A DNA stretch of 34,569 bases from a virus. The translations under genes and the position numbers were made by a program. Below the pieces are notes generated by a model. That model did not search any database and was not told the DNA's origin. It was given only the letters and a program-made list of their open reading frames with translations. The DNA is taken from IMG/VR virus record IMGVR_UViG_3300022744_001001, positions 1 to 34,569 of that record; one strand, given 5' to 3'. Shown here piece by piece: positions 23,579 to 32,477 of the stretch; position 1 is the first letter of the stretch; each line of letters starts with the position of its first letter.

Positions 23579-25215
23579 ACTCTAGTTACCGTAGTTACAT
23601 TACCAACTGTATTTATGGTCTGTGTAATGGGGCCTGCTGATCTTGTATTATTGCTTACTGTAAGATCAGCACCTATACCATGCAGCATAGCAAGTTCACT
23701 GAGCATGGTAGATACGTTAGCATCCGTAAAACTTGGCTCTTCAAGTGTGCTTACAGTAACTATGTCTGTTCCGGTAACAGCCTGTACTACTGAACCTGAC
23801 TGCCTTACCGTAGGGCTTACTATTAATGGGTCACTACTCAAGCCATGGAGCTTATATATCTTAAACAGCTTAAGTATATCCTCTGTACTAATCAAGTACA
23901 GTATCGAGCCGCTACCGGCTACTGGCGTTACCGTGATTGGCCGTAGTGAAGATAAAGCGCCTGCGCCAGCACTCGCCAAACCCTGAGCAGGTGTAAAGCT
24001 GACCTGCGGGCAGGCGGCTACTCCAGTAGCATTTACTGTAGCGTAGCCGTTAGGAGTAACTATATTTACGCTTGAGCAAGCTGTAGTAGCAGTGGCATCT
24101 ACCTCTGCTATAGCATTTGGTGCAGCTATTTGTACAGACTGGTTACTGGTAGATACAGTAGCGCTTCCATTAGCACTTGCTAGCGATGCCTGTAAACTTA
24201 CCGGAGCTACTGCACCAGAACCTGTAGCTTCATTAGTAAAGTAACCACTCCCCTGTACTGGGGTTGTAGTTACTATAGGCATTGAACCGCTAGCTACTGC
24301 ACTACCTGAACTATTAGCTGCTGGGGAAGCTATAACTACTACAGGGTTAGTGGTACTAGCTACTGCACTACCTGAGCCGGTAACAGTAGAAGTAGTTATA
24401 GATACTGACGCTAAACCTGTGCTACCTACTGCACTACCATTAGCTGATACTGTTTCTGCCGTAACAGATACTGGGGCTACAGCTACAGAGCCAAGTCCTG
24501 AGCCGTTGGCATTCGCTGTTGGTACAGCAAGGGTTGCCGTTGGCAAGGGTGCATTGACAAGTCCTGAGCCGTTTGCGCTAGCTGCCGGAGCGGTAACAAC
24601 CACTACTGCGGGTGCAGTACTTGCTGATGCAGTGCCAGTAGCTGAACCAGCCACAGGCGTAAGGTTTATTACAGTGCTTGCAGCAGACGCAGTAACAGAT
24701 ACATTGCCAGTAGCGGTAGGAGCTACTATAGATACACTGGTAAGTGTAGCGCTTGCTGTATTGGAAACTGTAGCAGCGCCCGATATTGCTGAAACAGATA
24801 CAGCAGATACGAAACCGCTGCCAGTAGCGTCGGAATTAGCTACTCCAGTACCATTTGGTGCTGCTACTGTTACAACACTATTAGCAGCAGAACTTACTGC
24901 AGAACCACTACCAGTACCGGTAGCAGAAGTAGCAGATAGTGGATTAACGGTAGCAGAGGCAACCCCTGAACCATTTGCAGTAGCAGTAGGAACTACTACA
25001 GTCGCGGGTGAAACTGCAGAACTACCAACTGCTGTACCCGAAGCAGCACCAGCAAGTGCTACAACAGATAAACCGCTGACTACACTGCTAGCAGACGCAC
25101 TGCCACTACCACCACCAGTAGCAAATACTAAGCTGATAGCGGAAAGTGAGCCACTACCCGTGGCATCTACTCCACCGCCACCGCCTACGGCTGTAAGGGC
25201 TAGTAGCAGTGACAT
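23575..25215 (-). CDS. Repetitive Ala/Ser/Val/Gly-rich protein with duplicated C-terminal domain
   Basis: 546 residues, ATG with GGAG upstream. Residues about 16-436 are about twenty repeats of roughly 21 residues (ANGSG-x-AS-x-PV-V-V-xxPTA), likely a beta-rich fibrous shaft. The last 100 residues hold two copies of a domain: LFKIYKLHGLSSDPLIVSPT...VRQSG (450-475) and LSELAMLHGIGADLTVSNNTRSAG (505-528), each followed by a VTTV-like strand. In many phages a small protein with this LHGL...R-x-G...TTVTR pattern is encoded singly near head genes, as I recall. It may be a surface fibre. Confidence 0.65.
   Translation of the reverse strand: MSLLLALTAVGGGGGVDATGSGSLSAISLVFATGGGSGSASASSVVSGLSVVALAGAASGTAVGSSAVSPATVVVPTATANGSGVASATVNPLSATSATGTGSGSAVSSAANSVVTVAAPNGTGVANSDATGSGFVSAVSVSAISGAATVSNTASATLTSVSIVAPTATGNVSVTASAASTVINLTPVAGSATGTASASTAPAVVVVTAPAASANGSGLVNAPLPTATLAVPTANANGSGLGSVAVAPVSVTAETVSANGSAVGSTGLASVSITTSTVTGSGSAVASTTNPVVVIASPAANSSGSAVASGSMPIVTTTPVQGSGYFTNEATGSGAVAPVSLQASLASANGSATVSTSNQSVQIAAPNAIAEVDATATTACSSVNIVTPNGYATVNATGVAACPQVSFTPAQGLASAGAGALSSLRPITVTPVAGSGSILYLISTEDILKLFKIYKLHGLSSDPLIVSPTVRQSGSVVQAVTGTDIVTVSTLEEPSFTDANVSTMLSELAMLHGIGADLTVSNNTRSAGPITQTINTVGNVTTVTRV
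23908..25170 (-). repeat. Coding repeat of about 21 residues (63 bp), roughly 20 units
   Basis: Units are marked by GSG or GTG at intervals of about 20-22 residues (for example near residues 36, 60, 82, 102, 121, 132, 215, 237, 259, 280). Copies are degenerate, most conserved at GSG and the PV/VxxP strand. Confidence 0.65.
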
Positions 25216-25228
25216 TTACTCTCCGTGT

Positions 25229-25510
25229 TTAGCTTACTGTTCCGGGTTCAATTAGGCCATTTTGCACAAGGTAGGCATAAACAGAGTATGATAAATCATC
25301 CCTGCGACTTAACCCGTGGATGGGTTGTGAATCCAGTATAGCAGAAACTCCAGCCTCGTCTATCTGGAATGCCTGCTCACTAATAGCGTTAAATACTTCG
25401 TCCTCGCCAACATACCCAAATCTAACAGATACACTAGCCCTTCCATCAGGGTATAGCGTAAGAGGAAGCAGCTTTAACTGCTTTTTGTACACCCCGTAGG
25501 AAACAGGCAT
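25229..25510 (-). CDS. Small conserved-type phage protein
   Basis: 93 residues, ATG with GGGAG upstream, 3 nt after the previous stop. The C-terminal half ILDSQPIHGLSRRDDLSYSV then YLVQNGLIEPG resembles a small conserved protein of phage structural regions, as I recall it, containing 'GLxRRDDL' and 'LVxxGLI'. No function is known to me. It is probably a head or fibre accessory. Confidence 0.55.
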   Translation of the reverse strand: MPVSYGVYKKQLKLLPLTLYPDGRASVSVRFGYVGEDEVFNAISEQAFQIDEAGVSAILDSQPIHGLSRRDDLSYSVYAYLVQNGLIEPGTVS

Positions 25511-25513
25511 AGC

Positions 25514-26998
25514 TTACTCCCAGCCGTATATGAACGTAATATTGTGTGCCACAGTACCCGCCGTTGGTGCTGCACCAACCTTCTTCTTGACGCACTGCAC
25601 AAACTCACCGGGATTGACAAACACTGGTGCATCGCCAAGGTCAAGCCAAATATCCTGTAGCATAGTAAGCGCAGCAGCACCTGATGCCACTGACTGGACA
25701 CCCATAGGGATACGCCTAGGTGCTTTAGTAGCAGTACCCTCGGCGGTAGCAAGAGATACTGCAGTGTGACCGAAAGCAAGTGACCATACAGCGTTATAAC
25801 CGCCACCAGTCAGTGCAGTCTGTATGAAGCTTTGAATCTTCACACCGCGTACTACAAGTCTTGCGCCACGGGCGTTAACAGTGGCAGTTGGCACTTGGAA
25901 AGACTGAATGATACCATCAGTAGTTACTGCCAGCGTATCAGTTTCCCAGAACTGACCGCCAAGGCCAGTACCCAGAGCCGCGGTCGTGTTAGTTGGTGCT
26001 GCAGCCGTTGGGTTAGCACTGTTAGCAAAGTTAGCCAAGCTACCTTGAGTAGCGCCATCAAGTGCTTGGTAGCTGCCGTAAATACGGTTGCCCATAGTGG
26101 ACATTACCGTAGCAATGTTGCTACCGCCGAGCCGGACACTATAGCCACTTTCTGATGCCTGTAATGCACCGCCAGAAGCTCCGCCAGTAACCCGGTGTTG
26201 GAAGAACTTACGCAAAGACTGCGACATGCACATCCGGCCTTGACCTGCTGGCAGCGGAATGGTGCCCATCAGCACAGCACCAGTACCGTCATTCATCCAG
26301 AAGGCCGCGTAGACTCCACCGATATAGACGATGTACTGATACCGCTTATTCAGCGTATATTGCCAGGGAGAGGCATTAGAGGAGGAGATTGGAAAGATAC
26401 CCGTAGAGGTTTCCGCTCCGTTGTAGCTAGCAATACCTTGCAAGCCTGAGCTATTAAGGCGGAAAAACACACCATCCGTAGGTGCCGCCGCTGAAATGGT
26501 AGCGGTCTGGCCCCCAAACTCAACAAAATTATTTGTAGGGCAGTTAGCAGAAAAAGCTACTTCTTGGTCAAAAGACAGGGTATGCGTTCCAATAGCAGGG
26601 AACGAAGCATAGGTCTGGATACCTGAGAAAGAACCAGCAGCAGAACCTGATGCATTAGCACTGTTACTGGTAAAGTTACCAGCAACAAAGCCGTTAGTAA
26701 ATGTAGTAGCAAGCGAGGTATGCTTACCCGTGTACTGGGCAGCAGCAGAATAAGAGTACTCGTCAAGTTGAATATCTTGGCTAACCCGGCCACGGTAATC
26801 AATATCGACTTCCATAGAGGCAAGCCGTGCTACACCTGTAATGACACCTTGGTCATTTTCAGAGAATGCTCTAATAGCGCCTACGTTAGCAGCATTAGTC
26901 CATGCGTCTGTTTCGGTAACTACTTCAAGTGACCTATAGGTATTAACGTCTGCACCAGTTCCAGTAACTGCACCTACGATTGTATTGTCCATTGACAT
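25514..26998 (-). CDS. Putative virion surface protein
   Basis: 494 residues, ATG with AAGGAA upstream (a second Met lies two codons later). No signal peptide or membrane segment. It is beta-rich. The last ~110 residues (RGARLVVRGVKI, then LAFGHTAVSLATAEG, RRIPMGVQS and ITFIYGWE) resemble a C-terminal domain that I recall from many environmental phage structural proteins, which end in an aromatic 'F-G-Y/W-E' strand. The gene is followed by more virion-type genes. It could be a head fibre or a capsid accessory. The function is not established. Confidence 0.6.
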   Translation of the reverse strand: MSMDNTIVGAVTGTGADVNTYRSLEVVTETDAWTNAANVGAIRAFSENDQGVITGVARLASMEVDIDYRGRVSQDIQLDEYSYSAAAQYTGKHTSLATTFTNGFVAGNFTSNSANASGSAAGSFSGIQTYASFPAIGTHTLSFDQEVAFSANCPTNNFVEFGGQTATISAAAPTDGVFFRLNSSGLQGIASYNGAETSTGIFPISSSNASPWQYTLNKRYQYIVYIGGVYAAFWMNDGTGAVLMGTIPLPAGQGRMCMSQSLRKFFQHRVTGGASGGALQASESGYSVRLGGSNIATVMSTMGNRIYGSYQALDGATQGSLANFANSANPTAAAPTNTTAALGTGLGGQFWETDTLAVTTDGIIQSFQVPTATVNARGARLVVRGVKIQSFIQTALTGGGYNAVWSLAFGHTAVSLATAEGTATKAPRRIPMGVQSVASGAAALTMLQDIWLDLGDAPVFVNPGEFVQCVKKKVGAAPTAGTVAHNITFIYGWE

Positions 26999-27010
26999 AG
27001 TAGTTCCTTA

Positions 27011-27304
27011 TTAGTCTGCCCAAACCCAGCGCACCTTATAGGTGCCTTGCAGTTTCTGTTGTGATGTTGCGTATATGGTAAAGCCAGTAGCTGCTGTCGG
27101 TGTACCGCAAGTCAAGCCGCAGAATACGTCAAAGTACCTGTGGTCCCTTGCAGTATGGTCCGCCGTGCTATCATCACCCATCACCCAAGCCTCTGCCTTA
27201 CTCGTCGCGCTTATTGTGCCCTGACCAGAAACGACGACCGTTGCTTCGTTAGAGCCGGGAAAGGCTCCGAAGTTAATAGTCGCTGTTCCGGTTCCAGTAG
27301 CCAT
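27011..27304 (-). CDS. Small beta-rich phage protein
   Basis: 97 residues, start overlapping the previous stop by 1 nt (TAATG), without a ribosome site of its own, so coupled. The pattern ATVVVSGQGTISATSKAEAWVMGDD, then CGTPTAATGFTIYA and a final KVRWVWA strand, matches a widespread small phage family as I recall it. These are usually found next to virion or fibre genes. Probably a structural or fibre accessory. Confidence 0.6.
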   Translation of the reverse strand: MATGTGTATINFGAFPGSNEATVVVSGQGTISATSKAEAWVMGDDSTADHTARDHRYFDVFCGLTCGTPTAATGFTIYATSQQKLQGTYKVRWVWAD

Positions 27305-27735
27305 TATGCGTTAATGTAGAGAGGTGTGGTATACGTGATGCCGTAGTTACCATTCGTGCTGGTAATGGTGCCACCAAAGTCCACAAAGCTAATAAGCTTG
27401 TCGGTAGCTGCTGTACCAGTTGAAAGATAAATGATAGCGCCTACTGCCGAAATACTAGCAGCAGTCCAGCCAGCCACAATATTCGATGGGGTCACTGGAA
27501 CCCGATTATTGGTGGTATCGACTGCACCCACCGTCATTGTCTGTGCAATACCACCAGTAGCATAACCACCACCAGCGGCAACTTCGTTCGTCACATCAGA
27601 GCGGTTAACCCATGCGTCGATATTACCAGCGCTTGGAATGGACGTTACAAGCAGTACTTTAAAAGTACCCGAAGCAAAGTTAACTGCAGCCCTAGCAAGG
27701 TGGTCTGCCAAGTTGGTAAAGTTCGATGATGCCAT
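27304..27735 (-). CDS. Small structural-type phage protein, paralogue A
   Basis: 143 residues, ATG with GGAG upstream. The sequence has FKVLLVTSIPS, then GGGYATGG, a GAIIYLSTG strand and FVDFGGTI, and ends ITYTTPLYINA. It is similar in order of motifs to the next gene upstream, and to a widespread phage family (LKVLLTN...GYTAGG...YxDYG) as I recall it. These proteins occur in many siphophages and myophages near head or tail genes. Confidence 0.65.
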   Translation of the reverse strand: MASSNFTNLADHLARAAVNFASGTFKVLLVTSIPSAGNIDAWVNRSDVTNEVAAGGGYATGGIAQTMTVGAVDTTNNRVPVTPSNIVAGWTAASISAVGAIIYLSTGTAATDKLISFVDFGGTITSTNGNYGITYTTPLYINA

Positions 27736-27747
27736 GCTAAAGCTCCG

Positions 27748-28140
27748 TTATGCTTGTGGGAATTCCCACGTAATGAGTGCGGCATTATCGCCTACACCCG
27801 CTGAAAACGTATCATTCACGGACTTTACTACTTCTCCAAAATCCTGAACGTACAACACAATGCCTGATTCTACGTGGTAAACGACAGCACTACGCGCCGC
27901 TATGTTTGAATTTTTCCACTGCGCGTTAATGTTTCCACCAAGGTCTATAGCGCCGTCTCTTTGCACCACTTCCATAACGCCTACTGACTTACCACCTGTA
28001 GCATAGCCAGTTGCAGCACCGGATGCTACTTCTCCGCTAGAGCTATAAACCTCTCCAGTGAACATATCAGAATACAGAGCAATCTTTAACTCTGTATTAT
28101 GGTAATCTCCGCTAATATACCCAGCAAGCAGCTTAATCAT
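27748..28140 (-). CDS. Small structural-type phage protein, paralogue B
   Basis: 130 residues, ATGA overlap with the portal gene. It shares with the downstream gene: LKIALYS versus FKVLLVT, GYATGGKS versus GYATGGIA, a SAVVYHVESG versus GAIIYLSTG strand, and VQDFGEVV versus FVDFGGTI. The shared order suggests gene duplication. Its function is unknown, likely virion. Confidence 0.6.
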   Translation of the reverse strand: MIKLLAGYISGDYHNTELKIALYSDMFTGEVYSSSGEVASGAATGYATGGKSVGVMEVVQRDGAIDLGGNINAQWKNSNIAARSAVVYHVESGIVLYVQDFGEVVKSVNDTFSAGVGDNAALITWEFPQA

Positions 28141-29879
28141 TGCATAGCCTCTGCCGTAGTAGTACCATCGGCGTTCTTTGTAAGAATCACTTTCCTATTC
28201 ACCGGCTGCTTACCCTGCTCAAGCACAAGGTTAAGCTCTATTGGCTGCATATCCACAGTGACTTGCACTGGCTTATTTGCAGAGCTTTGCATAGCAAATG
28301 CCATATCCTGCACCGCTCTCATAGCACCTTCCGTCGCTTCCACCGCCCGGTCTGCGCTGGCGTGGGCGCTGGACAGCATCTGTGCGGCAAGCTGCACATC
28401 GGATTCAGCCTTCACGGGGCCTTTAGGAGCCGCTGGAGCCTTTGGCTTCAAGGTCTGGCCCATTGCACTTGTGTTGGAGTCTGGATTGCCTCCAGCCTGC
28501 CCAGCCGCGCCCTGACCCCTGAACATGGTGCCGGATTTTGGCGTGTAGCCGTCTGGTGGCAAGTTACCAGTCAGCGCTATACAAGCTTCTTCATCAGTCA
28601 GAAAGCCAAGGCTTAGTAGGTCAAGGATGCGTGACTGCTCCATCGACTTATAAGCTTCAAGTTCCCTCGTTGGGCGCAGGTCAATCGGTTCGTACTCAAA
28701 CTCTACATAAGCATCTTGCCCCATGATGCGTACAGCAATAGTCATTGCACGGGAGTATATCTCATTGAGCTTAACTCGCAGCATATTCGCTTGCTTAACA
28801 TACAGCATAGCCTCTGTAGAGCTAGCGTTCGATGTAGAAGCTTGGCCAAGGATAACTGGTAATGTCTTTGCACCGCTGCTCAGTTTCCCGTTCAGCACTT
28901 TCTGTATGCGCTCAATAATAGCGCTTGGGTCTTGCCCACCATCAATGTATTTATAGTCTACTTGGTCATAGCTAACAAAAGCATCTTCTGGTGCAGCGCC
29001 ATTCACTACGGCTTGCACTTCCTGAATCAGTGCATTCTTATATGCAGCGTACTTTTCAGGGTCGCCGAGGATATCAGGTGGCGTAAACTTCTTCACCGCT
29101 TCGCTGTCAAGAATAGCAGTCAAGCGCGGCAGCACAGCCCGCTTCAAGGCCCTACGTGTATCATTGTTAAAGTCAATGTCTGCAAGGATGGGCTGTATAG
29201 CCGACTCCACGTATGAAGACGGGTACACCTCTGTTTGCAGCTGATCTACCGTAACGTAAATAATGGTAGGCAAGTCCAGATCAATATCCTCGCCGCCGAT
29301 ACGCTGTTTAAGCTTAAAGCTATTATCTTCTTCAAACATTACAAGCGTAGTAACGCTGATTGGGTTAAGGCTAGCAGGAATCCTTGCCTTATCCAGCGCT
29401 ACTTCCAAGCAGCTAGCACCATCGAGAATCAACTCAAGGCCAAGCGCTTCACTCAAGCTTTGCAAGCCCATCTGTGCGCCAAAGGTTCCGTCTACGTTTC
29501 CAAGGTAGGTCATGCGGCGCAGCAACTCGTGTGCAAGTTTCGTAGCTTCTACGCTTACCTTGCCGTCCATATCCCTTGCAGTCAACTTGAACTTCTCAGG
29601 AATGCCAGTACGCATCAAGAATGACACTGCGCTGCTAAGGTCTGGGCTACTCTTGCTCAGCTCTCGCAACACTTTCTGCGTATTAGACTGTGACCTTGCC
29701 GATACCAGTCTATCGGTATTAGCAAGGTTTCTATCAGTCTTTGGTGACGCACTTGTACGTACCGCAGTCTGTGTTCTATAGCCGGGCAGACCTTGAGGAC
29801 CCTTAGGAGCCTTAGGTATAGGCATCGGAGGCAGCAATGCCGCCTCAAACTTATTCATCAGGGTGTCTAAGAGTTTCAT
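28137..29879 (-). CDS. Portal protein
   Basis: 580 residues, ATG with AAAGG upstream. It has an N-terminal Pro-rich tail (PPMPIPKAPKGPQG), the portal clip/stem region with KLAHELLRRMTYLG, QMGLQSLSEALGLELILDG, and a C-terminal region with long helices (RPTRELEAYKSMEQSRILDLLSLGFLTDEEA), as in siphophage portals, followed by an extended Ala/Gln-rich tail of about 80 residues. It lies between a terminase-nuclease pair and head genes, as expected for the dodecameric DNA entry ring. Confidence 0.85.
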   Translation of the reverse strand: MKLLDTLMNKFEAALLPPMPIPKAPKGPQGLPGYRTQTAVRTSASPKTDRNLANTDRLVSARSQSNTQKVLRELSKSSPDLSSAVSFLMRTGIPEKFKLTARDMDGKVSVEATKLAHELLRRMTYLGNVDGTFGAQMGLQSLSEALGLELILDGASCLEVALDKARIPASLNPISVTTLVMFEEDNSFKLKQRIGGEDIDLDLPTIIYVTVDQLQTEVYPSSYVESAIQPILADIDFNNDTRRALKRAVLPRLTAILDSEAVKKFTPPDILGDPEKYAAYKNALIQEVQAVVNGAAPEDAFVSYDQVDYKYIDGGQDPSAIIERIQKVLNGKLSSGAKTLPVILGQASTSNASSTEAMLYVKQANMLRVKLNEIYSRAMTIAVRIMGQDAYVEFEYEPIDLRPTRELEAYKSMEQSRILDLLSLGFLTDEEACIALTGNLPPDGYTPKSGTMFRGQGAAGQAGGNPDSNTSAMGQTLKPKAPAAPKGPVKAESDVQLAAQMLSSAHASADRAVEATEGAMRAVQDMAFAMQSSANKPVQVTVDMQPIELNLVLEQGKQPVNRKVILTKNADGTTTAEAMQ

Positions 29880-29880
29880 A

Positions 29881-30408
29881 TTAGCCTTTCAGTCCGTACT
29901 GCAATACGTAATAAGCGTCTACGCAATCGCATATAGGGTTTATAACTTTTGCAGACTTATCTGTAGTACTAAACCAGCTGTATATATTTCCTACGCTACT
30001 ATTAAAAGCATTAAGCATCGCTCTTTTATCTGCTTTGCCGCTTCCAGTCGCATTTTTCTTTATTGAAGCTATATTGTAAGGTACCACTTGATACCCTAGT
30101 TTGTACAACTTGTACTTAAGTATTCCGCAACTTTCTGCGGACTGGCTAGCTCTATAACCGCTATAAGCGTAATCTTCTATAGCTACTTTACAAGGTTCTG
30201 GCAGTATATTTTGGATTCCTCTGATTAAACCCTCGGCTACCTGATCGTATTTTTCTAAAATGTTAGAGCATACTGGATACTCTAGCATCTGCACATTACT
30301 ATTTGTAACTACGTGCTTAGCAGCCTGTCTGTAGCATACATAGTGATACTCTCCGTTAAGTAATATACAGGCAGCTGGGGAGTTAACGGAAAAGTCAATG
30401 CCGACCAT
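29881..30408 (-). CDS. RuvC-like RNase H-fold nuclease / Holliday junction resolvase
   Basis: 175 residues. Acidic residues in RuvC order: Asp5 in VGIDFSVN, Glu78 in KVAIEDYAYSG, and Asp161/Asp164 in DCVDAYY, with a basic KADK at 125-128. This is the four-acid layout of the RuvC/poxvirus A22 type. Several phages carry such a nuclease beside the large terminase, where it may resolve branches in packaging DNA. It precedes the portal by 1 nt and is 34 nt after the large terminase. The ribosome site (GGAAACT) is weak. Confidence 0.8.
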   Translation of the reverse strand: MVGIDFSVNSPAACILLNGEYHYVCYRQAAKHVVTNSNVQMLEYPVCSNILEKYDQVAEGLIRGIQNILPEPCKVAIEDYAYSGYRASQSAESCGILKYKLYKLGYQVVPYNIASIKKNATGSGKADKRAMLNAFNSSVGNIYSWFSTTDKSAKVINPICDCVDAYYVLQYGLKG

Positions 30409-30442
30409 AGAGTTTCCAAAAATGTACCGGATGATAACTTCC

Positions 30443-32116
30443 TTACGAGTATTCCTTGGGCCTAAACGCTACCAAAAGTGGAGTTCTCCCCGGTTCCGTC
30501 CACCCACTTACAGTGCCTAGCAGGGTAGTGGCAAGGAACATGTACATCAGTGAAAAGAAGTAGTGATCTTGCCCATCCGTCTTTTGCCAACTGAAAACAA
30601 GCTCGTCATTCTGGAATATCTTAGTACGCTTTAAGCTCAAGTAGTGTTCTTGCAGTACACCATCATCTGCTCCCTTTGAGATGAATATCTTATTTTCCTT
30701 GAATATCTCAAGTAGCTTATCAAATGCAGCAGTACGGTTAATCTTTAGCAAGCGCAAGTTTAGCTTACCCTCTTCTGCATCTTCGTCTTTATCAGCTACA
30801 GTGTACATCTGTGGATTCTTAGATGTTGTAAACACTGCACCATAAGCATTAGTGTCTACTTCACAGACTGACATAATCTCAGAAACATAGGGCTGCACGT
30901 CATGTACTGATATAACTACTCGGTATTGGCGTATAAGCTCAAGCCTGCGCTCTCTAAACTTAGATAGCGGCACCATTTCCCTATGCACTACAAGCAGCAA
31001 GCCCTCATTAGACAGTCTGCCGATAGTCACAGCGCACAGTAGGCCCATGTCAAAGCCCATGAAATGTATAGCACTACTAGATAAATCAGCTTGTACAAGC
31101 GCCTTGCTTATATCCGCTGCAGTCAACTGCTCATTCGTATCTTCGCTTGTTTCGCCTAGTACCTGATTTTGCCATTCTGCTCTTGTATTGAACTCCGTAC
31201 TTGTTCGTACCAAATACGCTGGCACAAGCAAGCGGCAAGCAGTGACCGGTGTAACGTAATGTGTATGTGCTTCATAATTATCATCTGGGTTTTCTACCAC
31301 CCACTCAAGTCTGGTAGGGTCAAATTGTGGGTCGCGTCTACAAGCTGGGCACATCCAGTGGGCTTTTTGCCACTGGTAGTCTTTGATGTTATACTTCGTT
31401 AATCCTTTGAGGTCGTCATAGTAGCCCGGAATCACTATATCCGTGTGGTAGCTTGGCAACCACTTATGTCCGCAGCAGTTGCATATACCCATATGGCGTA
31501 TGCGCTTTGAAGTCTCTGCTTCCTTAGAGATTCCCACACCTTCCTGTGTGGGTGTGCTAAACTGCCTGATAATCTGGTGCTTAGAGGCTTGCAAGCGGCT
31601 TCTAAACTGCTTCAGGGTGTCCGGGTCACACCGGTCTATCTCGTCAGCTACAAGGCAGTCTGCACTGATAGACAAGGCTGCAGTTTCTGATCTAGTTCCG
31701 CGAATAAACAAGAAATTGCCGTTGATTTCCTTTAACTCTGTCGAGTCTACATTGACATTTAACAAGCGCTTAAGGTCAGGACTGCCGTAAAGTATGGGGT
31801 TTACTTTGGTAATTGTCAGCTTTGTCGCATCATTGGTCGATGGCAAGGCGTAAATAACGTTAAACTGCTTTTGTGTAGCAAGGGCAGACAGAAAGTAGCA
31901 GATTGTGCTGACAGTCAAGCCGATCTGCGCTGGTTTAACTGTGTTCGTTACACGCGAATCATCATTAAGAATAGCTCGTTGGAACTCATAACCACCCGTA
32001 AAAGACAGCTTTTTGCTCTCTAAAATGATATGTTTTTCTGCATAACTTGCTAGATTATGCAGGTGAAATACATTATTTAGGCCATCTTCTATGCGTTTAT
32101 AGTGGTCATTTAGCAC
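30443..32116 (-). CDS. terL: Terminase large subunit
   Basis: 557 residues from the GTG at 32116, which has AAAGG seven nt upstream; a TTG 15 nt further up is an alternative without a site. Numbering from the GTG: a deviant Walker A (KPAQIGLT, 61-68) and Walker B (VADEID, 156-161) form the packaging ATPase, a CxxC-CxxC pair (212/215 and 256/259) fits a zinc ribbon as in lambda gpA, and Asp356 (FDMGL) and Asp406 (VHDVQ) mark the RNase H-like nuclease. It resembles the GpA-type terminases. It cuts DNA and pumps it through the portal. Confidence 0.9.
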   Translation of the reverse strand: MLNDHYKRIEDGLNNVFHLHNLASYAEKHIILESKKLSFTGGYEFQRAILNDDSRVTNTVKPAQIGLTVSTICYFLSALATQKQFNVIYALPSTNDATKLTITKVNPILYGSPDLKRLLNVNVDSTELKEINGNFLFIRGTRSETAALSISADCLVADEIDRCDPDTLKQFRSRLQASKHQIIRQFSTPTQEGVGISKEAETSKRIRHMGICNCCGHKWLPSYHTDIVIPGYYDDLKGLTKYNIKDYQWQKAHWMCPACRRDPQFDPTRLEWVVENPDDNYEAHTHYVTPVTACRLLVPAYLVRTSTEFNTRAEWQNQVLGETSEDTNEQLTAADISKALVQADLSSSAIHFMGFDMGLLCAVTIGRLSNEGLLLVVHREMVPLSKFRERRLELIRQYRVVISVHDVQPYVSEIMSVCEVDTNAYGAVFTTSKNPQMYTVADKDEDAEEGKLNLRLLKINRTAAFDKLLEIFKENKIFISKGADDGVLQEHYLSLKRTKIFQNDELVFSWQKTDGQDHYFFSLMYMFLATTLLGTVSGWTEPGRTPLLVAFRPKEYS

Positions 32117-32477
32117 TTCCTGCCCTTTCAAGTGCTGCTTTATACGCTATCAGGAACTCTTCATGTATAGCTGCATGTGGCTTCAAGGTTTCTAGTAGTA
32201 CATCTTCAATGATTCTCAAGCGCCCAGCGTTATATATATCCGTTTGCTGCTTAGTGATGCTAGCAAGGATAGAAGTAATGGTGTTTAGGGTCTGCGCTTT
32301 TTGGTTTAGCGGTGTTTCTGGGTCGTGCATAACCTCGGATATCAAGGTTTCTGCACGGTTGTATTGCTTTAGTAGCTCAGTTTCAAGGTTTAGCTCGTTA
32401 AAGCTGGTAACCAAGTGTACTTTGGGGATTACTTTTGGGGTTTCTGGTACATCACCCTCAAAGTCAATTAGACTCAT
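32106..32477 (-). CDS. Terminase small subunit candidate
   Basis: 123 residues, ATG with GGGAG upstream, overlapping both neighbours. The protein is mostly helical with LKQYNRAETLI, then QKAQTLNTITSILASI and YNAGRLRIIEDVLLETLK. As I recall, similar helical proteins precede the large terminase in many phages. It likely forms the DNA recognition ring of the terminase. The alternative is that the upstream HTH protein is the real small subunit and this is an accessory. Confidence 0.6.
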   Translation of the reverse strand: MSLIDFEGDVPETPKVIPKVHLVTSFNELNLETELLKQYNRAETLISEVMHDPETPLNQKAQTLNTITSILASITKQQTDIYNAGRLRIIEDVLLETLKPHAAIHEEFLIAYKAALERAGSAK

